64,000 nucleotides of DNA from Channallabes apus (lineage: Eukaryota > Chordata > Actinopteri > Siluriformes > Clariidae), in contig CM060113.1 of NCBI GenBank assembly GCA_030522415.1, positions 11,790,065 through 11,854,064 on the forward strand, read 5' to 3'. Positions 54,951 to 64,000 of this stretch are shown in pieces (position 1 is the first letter of the stretch; each line of letters begins with the position of its first letter). A program made the translations under genes and the position numbers. The notes under the pieces are model-generated. The model worked only from the letters and a program-made list of their open reading frames with translations, made no database searches and was not told the origin of the DNA.

Positions 54951-55946
54951 GATCTGCTAAATCTCATCAGATGACAGGTTGGAGAATTCTGCTAAAGGAG
55001 GGAAGGTCCTGAGATTCTGCCATAGGAGTTTGGTTGGGAGCGAAGGACTGGCAGATTGCTGAAATTTTCCCATCATACAGTAGAATGTGGCAAAATGGTC
55101 AGCAGTCAGAAAGGCAGGAGGCAGGAGAAGTCGGTGGGTTGAGTATTGAGGAGAAGATATTGTGAAGTTTGCCAGGATCATGTACAGAAGCTTCCAGCTT
55201 TTCTCTGAAGAAGATAGTTTTGGCATCACATGAGAATTTGGAGAGAAGAGTCTGGTAAGAGATGAGATCTGCATCAAGTTGCGATTTCTTCCATCTTCTC
55301 TCTGCAGTTCTTAATTCTCTCCTGTTGTTGCATACTGTAGTACACCAGATAGCCAAGGAGCAGGACAAGACGTCTTCCTTGGTTTAGATGACAGCGGGCA
55401 AAGGAGATCTATGAGGAGAGAGAGGAGAGGAAAGTTTCATTCGCAGTCTCTAGTGGTAGAGAGGAGAAGGAGTCTAGTTCTGGGAGGGATGATAAGGTGC
55501 ATGAAGACACAGAGGAAGGGGAGACAGAGTGAAGGTTTCTGCGGGAAAAAGAGAAATTTTGGTGATTAGGTTTACATAGCATACAGTAGGAAGGGTTATG
55601 GTAAAGGATACCAGGTAATGATCAGATTTATGAAGAGGAATAGTAGTGATATCCGTGACTGGGCAAGGGCGGCAAAAAACGAGATCAAGAGAATTCCCTG
55701 CCTTGTGTGTGGGAGGGCAGCTGTTTAGAGTTAAAGAGAAAGAGTTAAGGAGAGGGAGAAGGAAAGAGGATTGGAGTTTGTCAGGTTGAAATCTCCTAGA
55801 ACAGTGAGAGGAGTGTTAGCAGAAGGAAAAAGACTAAGAAGAATGTCCATTTCATCTAGAAAGTTTCCTAGAGAGCCAGGAGGATGGTAAATAACTAAGA
55901 CGTGGAGGTTAATTGGAGAGGTTACCTTAACTACATGAAATTCAAA

Positions 55947-56406
55947 TTATGAAAAACTAAGATGAGACAGGGGGATAGGCGAGAAGGACAATCTCTTGGA
56001 CAAAAGGAGACCCGTACCACCACCTCTGCCAGTTTCTCGTGGAGAGTGAGAGAATACATAGGCAGAGGATAGGGCAGCCGCTGTAGCCGAGTTCTGAGGA
56101 GATATCCAGGTTTCAGTTAGTGCCAGAAAGTCAAAAGAGTATGGGTAGCTAGGGCAGAGATAAAATCTGCTTTCTTTACAGCAGATTGGCAGTTCCAGAG
56201 CCCACCTACCACCAGTGCAGGGCAATAAGACAGTACTGGAGGGTAGATGAGGTTTCTGGGAGATCTGCCTCTGCTGTGTGTGTAAAAGCATCTTGGTCTG
56301 TGAGAACTGACAGAGATAGGTTGAAGACACATGCTAGACTGAGGTAATTGTCTATAAAACTTGTAATTTCTTGGTAAACAAGAGTTTGAGTCAATTCTCT
56401 GTGCAC
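55947..56406 (-). pseudogene. L2 endonuclease remnant
   Basis: In mixed minus-strand frames the order is LALTETWISPQNSATAAALS (the L-x-x-T-E-T-W motif of AP endonucleases), YVFSHSPRETGRGGGTGLLL and SKRLSFSPIPL. The later parts (55380-55950) show only DNA-level traces (PGSLGNFLDEMDIL-like). Upstream, LYQEITSFIDNYLS-type sequence is the N-terminal part. The catalytic HxD part is decayed. Confidence 0.78.
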
Positions 56407-58469
56407 TTGCTATTCTTGACTAATATGCTTATATCCTGCAACATAAACACAAGTGTCTGTAGCGAGACACCTTCAATATATGCAGCTAAGCCCTGCCCAC
56501 AATTCACACCTTAAGGAAGCCTGAAACTACTCTTGATTAATTACCTGAGAACAAATTGCTTTAGACCTACTTCAATCACACTGCAATCAACACTACCAAA
56601 GAGCAAAAACTATGTACAGTATACAGTAAGAACCAATCGTGTTTCAAAAACAGTACAAAAGTTAAAAACCTACCTTACCAGTGGAGAAGAATCCAATGTA
56701 GAAAACTAAAGCGCACTGACCTTCAATAACACCTCAGCAGCAGCACAAGCTGATCCTCACCATGCCATGCCACATTGATTCAGTAATTTGTGCTGAAGAA
56801 GACCTGACCAAGCAGGGTCAATGCATAAATAAACATAAAAATATTTAAATATTTTGAGATACAGTATTGTTGATTGTTATAAGCTGCAAGAAATAATCAT
56901 TGAAATCAAAGGAAAAAAAGGCTTGACATTTTCGCAATATTCACATTTTTTGAGATTCAGTGTACACATACAGTACAATAGCTGCAGCAGAAAAGCTGAA
57001 AGAAGAGTGCATTTCCTATTAACCTTTCTAAACTGTGCCCAGCCTGAACGCTAGCACTTGCCATAAAGCTCACCCCAAAGTGAGCCAGTGCTGCTGATAT
57101 TTAATTCAAATGTGTTTGTTTTAGATGATTCAGAACAAATAGAGGTTGTTTACCGCATGCCGCCTTCCAAGAGCAAGTGTCCAGTATCCATAACCTCTTT
57201 CCTCAGGTCTTATTCACCACTGCAATGAGAACATGGCCCAGAATTCTGAATTAGAAAATGGCCCAGAAGTCATTCACCTATCTTCCTTTATCCAGAGATG
57301 AATTCTCTTAAACCGAGACCTCAAAACGTCAGCTTGGCTCACAATTTATTGTCCTGATGCTTGGAGTGTGCCTTTTCATGGGAAGAGGTTCAAAATGTAA
57401 GCTTTTCAACCATGCAAAATGTACAAGCTAGCAAATAAGTTCAAGCATGCCATAAATACATTAACAAAGTTATATAACATCATTATTGTGCTGAAAAAGT
57501 CTAAGAAATGACTGATGGTCTTTAAAATCAACAGCTGGTTTGATAGATAAGCTCATTTATGCCCTGGTAATAGGAGTGTAGTCATCCTTGTCAATGAATT
57601 AACCGTAAAGGTGTCTAATTTCAATGCAGCACAGTGTCATTTTGCATAAGGAGTGTGGGTATAAATGCGTGTCTGGGGGTGTGGGTGCTTACACACTCAC
57701 GCTCTCTTTTCTTACATGCCGTGACCCAGCAGGACAATCAAGTGCAGAGAAATTAAACAGCAGCACGACATCATACAGATGAGATAAGAGCAGGAAAGGC
57801 CTAGGCTTCATAAGCTGAACGTTTCTGGTGTCTTGTATCTTGTGATCTGAGTTCTGGGGAACTACCACCCATCAGTCTCCCCTCACACAGCTAATCCGAC
57901 TCGGTCATTTAGGGAATTTTAATCGTATTTGTCAGTTTACTGGAGGTTAAAGCAGAGGCAAGCTCATATGTTTTATTAAGTGAATTACAAACAACATAAC
58001 ATGAATATGAAGCAAAAACACACAGACTATGTCTATGTCCACAGTATATGCACAACAAAAGCTTGAAAATGTCACACTGTAAAAAGGTTAGTAAAATATT
58101 GGTACCATATACACTAAGACACATACAGTATAAGAGTGATTTGTGGCATGTGGCATGCTAGGGCTCATGACTAGTGGAGTTCAGCACTTTTTCGGTTGCT
58201 ACCCTCACAGGACCCTCTTGATTCATGACTCTTGAAGGGCAAAACACACTCAGGAGGGCGGTGTGGACAGTCATGCAAGATGTTCATTTGCTGATAAGGG
58301 TCCTTAAGCTGACATGGTCTCTTTAGCATACTTTGCAGGATATGTGACATTCTTAACTTAGCAGTGATGCAAACCAGTCTTCAAATAAACAAGCCATAGT
58401 GTTACAGTACTTTCACTATGGATCACAAGAATGGAGCAATAGTGGCCACAAAACTTGCAAGGGAAACAA

Positions 58470-58735
58470 AGTCCAAGGTGAAGCCAGAGGGTGGAGTGGT
58501 GTCCATGAGGAAGCAAGAAAGGGGAGCAAAGTTCCCTGGAGAGCTATAAGGGAAGCAACAATCTCTGCAAGGCCAGACGTAGAGTGATGTCCTAAGCTGA
58601 GCCAGGAGACAGAGCAGTGTCCTCAGCACAGGTGAAACTGGGTGATGCAGGGACATCCAAGGTGGAGCAGGGACACAGAATAACACCCATGATGAGGCTG
58701 TAAGCCAAAATGGTGTCCTCTGTGGGGCAGATGGA
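58470..58735 (+). repeat. Decayed minisatellite, unit about 30 bp
   Basis: Degenerate units share a core like GGAGTGGTGTCCATGAGG, GAGTGATGTCCTAAGCTGAG, AGAGCAGTGTCCTCAGCACA, AATGGTGTCCTCTGTGGGGC. About six recognisable units. Confidence 0.5.
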
Positions 58736-59554
58736 AGGGGAGACATCTTCATTAGTATAAGGGTGCAACTGAAATGAGTATGGAGAAACACACTTGGGGG
58801 ATTAGTTTTAGAAAAAAAAATTATCAACCACAGAATGGTGTTCACTAAATTAGCTCATGGTGATTGGTTTTATTCCTTGTCCACCACACCAACTTGGCTA
58901 TACTTAAATAGTTTATTATGATTATTAAATTATGACAACTTTTTAAATATATTTACCTTATTGAATAACATTTGAAAACAGAATAACAGATAGACACAGC
59001 CTTTGAGGAGAATGAATAAGTGCTCAGAGAATATTTGTTATTTTTTAATCCACACACAATAATCGGCAACAGTGGGAAACAGTAATAATGCATTAAAAAT
59101 GTCCGTGTTCAAACACATTTCACTATAAAGAACTTCTTTTGTATTTAGAGATCTGCTAAATACCTTCCCACACACACACTCGCACGCATAGAGTGTAGAT
59201 GGACTTTTTTTCGCTATATATACCCCCTGCCAACATATGTATACACACACACACACACAAACAGTATGCAACTTTTCAACTTCTACTCTTCTATTCTCAG
59301 CACAAAATGGACCATCTCCAGCTGTGCTCACAACTGAGATCCCCCTCATCATATTCTGCTTTCTCATTTCCTTTCCCCCCTTTTATCTAAACACACACAG
59401 ACAGGAAGGCACCTGTGTCTGTCTCCAGCAAAGCTGTAGTACATGTTGAATGTGCATACTTTATGTGAAAAAGCGAGAAAATATTTGGGTCAGGATGTAG
59501 GAACTCTTTCAGCAGAGATGGGGAAAAAAGAATGTGCCATGACTCCTTTACCAA

Positions 59555-59585
<31 letters not shown>

Positions 59586-60118
59586 AATTTGTCATCAAGC
59601 TTTCAAACCCTGTAGGGATATTCCATGTGAGATGCAGCTTCCCACTTCCTGTGTCACTCTGGCTCACTGTGTAATTCTCCCAGCGTAAAGTCTTTCACAC
59701 ACTTGTCAGATGTGATTCCTAATAAGGCTGCCAGCCTGTGTGTTGATATGTTAAATCACTTGTAACGGGTCTAGATGGAAAACAAAGCCTTCTTCATGGT
59801 GAGGATTATAAACAAAAATGTTTGCGCTGCCTGTTCCTTCTTGTCTAGTACGCTGGCATCACCTCACAGAAGTGAAATATAAATATGAAAATGAGAAGTG
59901 GCATAATAATTCTCCAATCATCTGTGTTTTACTTGGATTCTCAAAGCTTGAAGGATTGTAATTGAGACCAAATCATGTAGAACATACTGACAGCACAGTT
60001 CATATTCAGCTGTGAAAAGCTCTTATAAAACAAACATGACCTGATAAAGGCCATAAAACAGGAGCTATAAAACAAACCTGCATCATCCCTTGATAGCATG
60101 GAGAACACAGAAAAAGGC

Positions 60119-60149
60119 ATGTGTGTGTGTGTGTGTGTGTGTGTGTGAT
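60119..60149. repeat. (GT)n microsatellite
   Basis: About 15 GT units. Confidence 0.95.
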
Positions 60150-63100
60150 ACACGCAGCTTAGATAACACATTTGCAGATCTCATTATGGTGGTGAGACCA
60201 GGCTCGATCCAAGGATATCAAACACTCTCCTAGTTCCTCCCAGGAGAGTGGGAAAGTGACAGGAGATAAGGAAATGCTTCTACGCTGTAAAGTTTCTAGA
60301 AAAGAGAGAGGGAGAAAGAGAGAGAGATGAACAAAAGTTTAAGTTGTTTGCAGTATTGCTGTAGTGGTATTACCCCTGTATTTGTGAAAAAGATTCTTGT
60401 CCTACCATAGCACCAATATTACTATTATTTCTTAACCTATCTATCTGTTGTAAGTAGTAGCAGTAGTAGTAATAGTAATTTTCCCTCAATTTTGGTGCAG
60501 ATTTCCTCCCACTTGCTGCCTCTTCACAATCCCACAACAGCTAACAACTAGGGAGCATGATCACTGGCATTTGTTTCCTTCAACAGTCTTTTTCTATTGC
60601 GATCTAGAAAAAACCACAATCTAATTCATAATTCCTTTTCTTTCCTTGTTACACCAAGAACACTTGTAAGGTAACATCACAGTGATTGTATGCTGTTAAG
60701 AGTGTTACTTTACCATGATTAACCTTATACACCTTTGTAAGGGGTGGAATGCACAGGCACAAAAGTTGCCATGTGATTTTATCCAGCAGACATTTCTTGA
60801 AATCAAAATTAAGGAAGGCATTCTGATTGTGTTTGTGTCTTCAGACTATCATGCCATGTTTAGACAATGCTAGCAGAGAGAGGCCCATCAGATGATTTGA
60901 AGTTGCCATTTCCAGTACATGAAATACATACAGTACTGTACCAGGCAGTTGGTGTCACTGGTAGTCACCCAAGATCTGAAAGGCCATGAATGACAAGACA
61001 AGACAGACATCGTTTAAAAAGCACTTCTGCTGCTGATATTCCAGGATTACACACAATAAGTTATCAGAGTATTCGGTATGGTGGGCCAATGTCTCTGCAT
61101 CACTGTCATTGTCAACATTATCTGAATTTTGAATTCAGATGGACACACAGATTTGTGTATAAAATGTAACTTTCTTATTTATTTGGCAGAAATAAATTGT
61201 GTAAGAATTTTACATGTGCAGTTTTTTTGTCCATGAGTACAGTATAGTATAAGTTGTTGTAGTGTTGGTATAAAAAAATATAAAGTAGTACCTTTGTTGC
61301 TGTAGGTTGCATTGTGTTTACTGAAGTTGCCTGGCTTCAAGGCTGCTGTAAAGTGGCTGAACAAAAGTAAAAAATTGCCTTCAGGGTTACTAAAGTATAT
61401 AATCATATTAAGGCCACTGTGAGCGCAGGGTTTTAGTTTCCTCCTGTAGAGCTACAGAATTTGGCACCAGGTAAGGTACCAGCAGCTGGGCGGCTAATCC
61501 TGACTGATGACCACTAGGCTGGAGCAGGAAGAAGAAAAAAAGAGTCTGATTCAGCCTGACATCTCCTCCTGCTTTTGCAGAATTATCTGATAGAAGCACA
61601 AAGTGCATAATACTGACAAGCCATTTTTTTGTTTAGGAGTTGGTTTACTTGACAGCCATAATGTAGCAACACTGCATCAATGGCATAACATCAATTTCAC
61701 CACAATGTGAGTTGTCAAAAAATTTATAACTATTATTTAAATAATATTGCAGTCTACCTGGAGATGTAGTAATGAGCACTTCTTATGACATATCTAGTTT
61801 TCAGAATGACCAAGCCATTTCATCAGCAGATTAAAAACGATTTAAAGTTCTGTTTCACACTTTTCTAATTGCTGTAATTAGCAGCAGGGAATTATTTTGT
61901 TGTTCAAAACATCTGTGCTGCAGGCGTCATGTTTCTCCCAGATAATGGCTGATATAAACTATCTTCCCATTTTTTTTTCTTTGATTAATGCAATTGTCTT
62001 TGACAAGTCTTACTTAATGAGTGTTTCATAATTTGCAGGGGGAAAATGCAACTTGTATTTAGAAGGGTAAAATGCCATGTTGTTGTGTTTCAGAGTCCAG
62101 CTGTGAATACATCAAGCTGTTAATGTAAAATAATCCACAGGCTCTACAAAACTTCTTTTTTAGTTTGAAAAATATTTTCACATACCTGCATCCTCAAGGT
62201 CACAATGCACCGGTCAGTGAAAACTGACTGACTGATGATTTGCCAATTCATACACTTGAACAGACACAGAGGCAAAAATTACTGATATTCATGCGTGACC
62301 CTTTTATGTACTGAATATTTGCAAGATGAAAATAGCAGGGTAAAGACACAGTTTAAAAGTTTGGCATTTGAGGTCACTTGAAGTTTTGCAGAGTTTTCTA
62401 CCTATTAATTTAACAGTATCTCAATGACATTGATCTTTCACTAAGAGGTGTTTATGTTTAAGGAGATATATATTTATTACCTGTATCATACTGTACTGTA
62501 TATTGACATGTTTTCACTACTTGACTCTAATAGCACTTCTGAGAGTATATCCTATATGCTACTTAGTCTGGAATAGTTCATGCATACGCTGTACTTGACG
62601 TGCATACTTTGTTTTTGTTATCTTTAATTTTCTTGCTTGAAGTCATGGAACGCTACGCTAAATGCCAATATTCAACACAATCAAGCTTTGTTTTTTTCTA
62701 TCCCTGAGACAGAGGAAGTGGGTAGAAAAAGCCCTAAAGCTATGAAGGACTCTCTGCTCCTTCAGATCCCCTACCTGGCTCTCTACATCACGTAATGAAG
62801 CTCTGGCCTGAGGCAAGGCACGATCATGAGGATTGAGGTATCTGCAGCCTTCATTAACCCTAAAGTCCTGTTCAGCCCAAAATGAGTCTTTTTAAATTGG
62901 CCTAATACAAAAGAATAATTTTCCCAACATGAAACCTTAAGGACTTGGCAGGACTCCTTTAATGAGCATGAAAATCATATTTTAAAAATCCTATTTCTAT
63001 TACAGAGATTATATTCAGGTCTTTTTGATGAAATAAATATGATAGGTAAGATATACAACACTTCAGGGTATGCCAATGTACTGTAGGAACGTTTTATTTA

Positions 63101-63499
63101 TTAATGAATGACAGATACTGTAGGATTAACGGTTGTTAAATTTTTATGTTGTGGAGAGTGTGAGCCTGAGATTTTTCTCTTCTTTCTCTTCTTATAGGTA
63201 AAAAGACAAGAAAACACATTTGCCATGCATCAAGTAACTGGAAATGAGTCATACTGCTCACACTGGAGACTATTAAAACTATTTCTATTAAACAGTCTCC
63301 TTACAAAATGAACCAATGTTTACAATACTGTCGTTGTTAAAAAACATGTTTTTAGTTTTAGTTTGTTTATTACTGTATGTGGAGTGCCTCCAATATAAAT
63401 AATTGTAAGTTACAGTACAGTGCTGTCTGTTCTTGATTTTCTTTAGATTGAATTGTTTTTATAGATCTTTTTAGCATGCTTTACTTTGTCAGATAGGTT

Positions 63500-63720
63500 C
63501 TACTTAAGTTTTTCTTGATTCAACAGGTCTGGTAGTAATCACGTCTGGGTGTGGCAAGTAAAATTTACCTCAGCTTTCCAGAAATCATTAGTTCATTCAT
63601 GATTTAGCAAGGGGGCAATTACTTTTCCAAATTACTACTAGTAGGTTTGGACATTTTTTCCCATAATAAATAAAATCATTTAAAAATAGCTTTTTATATT
63701 TACTTGAGTTATGTTTGTGC
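63500..63720 (-). mobile_element. Tc1-type terminal remnant
   Basis: CAACAGGTCTGGTAGTAATC, AAGGGGGCAATTACTTTTCC and AGTAGGTTTGGACATTTTTT parallel the 5' flank and inner terminal repeat of the 26-kb Tc1 family (compare 27370-27500). No transposase is present. Confidence 0.62.
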
Positions 63721-63749
63721 TGCCAATTTTTTATTTTGATGATCTCTGA

Positions 63750-63751
<2 letters not shown>

Positions 63752-63843
<92 letters not shown>
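63752..63843. repeat. (GT)n(GA)n compound microsatellite
   Basis: About 38 GT units followed by about 8 GA units, the same compound order as at 10735-10828. Confidence 0.97.
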
Positions 63844-64000
63844 CACCGGTGCATAGTCATACAAAACTACAATTAAATGTAATTACTAATACTAATTACT
63901 AATGTTTATGTAGATTTTTATTCTACTCTTATAATCCTTCCAGATGAAAGCCAAAGAAAGGATAATTTTTTAGTTTTGACAATTGCACAATAAGTGCATG

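Larger units (their letters stand above)
53299..56406 (-). mobile_element. L2-clade LINE
   Basis: The 3' end on the minus strand carries GTAAGTCGCTCTGAATAAGA followed by GCGTCTGCCAAATGCC and TAAATGTAAATG, the usual fish L2 tail. Upstream come RT and AP-endonuclease pieces up to about 56406. About 3.1 kb, nearly the length of a full L2, but with many stops. Confidence 0.87.
56407..63499. other. Repeat-poor stretch with no recognised gene
   Basis: About 7 kb without a recognisable transposon, exon or RNA gene. Short open frames have no domain. It contains GT/CA microsatellites (about 59242-59262, 59553-59586, 60119-60149) and a decayed minisatellite (58470-58735). It could be an intron or regulatory DNA of a neighbouring gene; the sequence alone does not show which. 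Confidence 0.5.

Noticed and set aside
58423..58845. 140-codon minus-strand frame starting MNTILWLIIFF
   Set aside because: It runs across the decayed minisatellite, has no domain and no conserved pattern; length is explained by repeat structure.
61408..61608. Short minus-strand frame as a possible exon
   Set aside because: No domain, no convincing splice-site pair and no neighbouring exon.

Overview
The window looks like non-coding DNA from a teleost fish, most likely an ostariophysan (catfish, cyprinid or characin type). The evidence is the repeat content: many Tc1 relics, Harbinger elements carrying HARBI1-like and Myb/SANT-like genes, a DIRS1-type tyrosine-recombinase retrotransposon, L2/Rex-type and AP-endonuclease LINEs, tRNA-derived SINEs, hAT-type MITEs and long CA/GT/TA microsatellites. 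I found no host protein-coding exon, rRNA, functional tRNA, CRISPR array or bacterial-type operon. All recognisable proteins belong to mobile elements and nearly all are broken.

Layout. 1-5.7 kb: the end of one Tc1 copy abuts a second Tc1 (about 797-5675). The second is split by an internally deleted Harbinger element (1213-2743, coding on +) and by a small Gypsy-type LTR element encoding only gag and protease (3437-5343, minus strand, target duplication GAGGC). 7.0-8.6 kb: a complete sister copy of the Harbinger derivative, inverted, with target duplication CAG. 8.7-9.6 kb: a hAT-type MITE with 8-bp target duplication and a Tc1 MITE. 10.7-19.7 kb: microsatellite, SINE, a Rex/L2-type LINE relic, a Tc1 interrupted by a solo LTR of the Gypsy family seen at 3.4-5.3 kb, another truncated Tc1, and a puzzling duplicated segment around 18.3-18.7 kb. 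19.7-25.3 kb: mostly unrecognised DNA with scattered SINEs. 25.3-30 kb: mariner relics and a full-length Tc1 (26061-27671).

32.9-39.3 kb: a decayed endonuclease/RT LINE contains a SINE, which contains a DIRS1-type element (34020-37378). The DIRS element has inverted terminal repeats, an internal complementary region, RT/RNase H and a tyrosine recombinase; this is the best-organised system in the window. 39.3-53.2 kb: a mariner relic, a large inverted repeat (40781-41533), two neighbouring SINE copies, Tc1 relics, a third copy of the 26-kb Tc1 family (45465-47117), and a Tc1 with about 210-bp inverted repeats carrying internal direct repeats (48718-50090). 53.3-56.4 kb: an L2 LINE on the minus strand. 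56.4-63.5 kb: a repeat-poor stretch in which I recognise no gene.

The elements work as separate parasites rather than one pathway. The informative signal is their stratigraphy (which inserted into which) and several shared deletion structures that mark non-autonomous families: Harbinger derivative, gag-pro LTR element, mariner deletion derivatives. Boundaries were read by eye from terminal repeats and target-site duplications. Family names rest on remembered protein motifs, not on searches.
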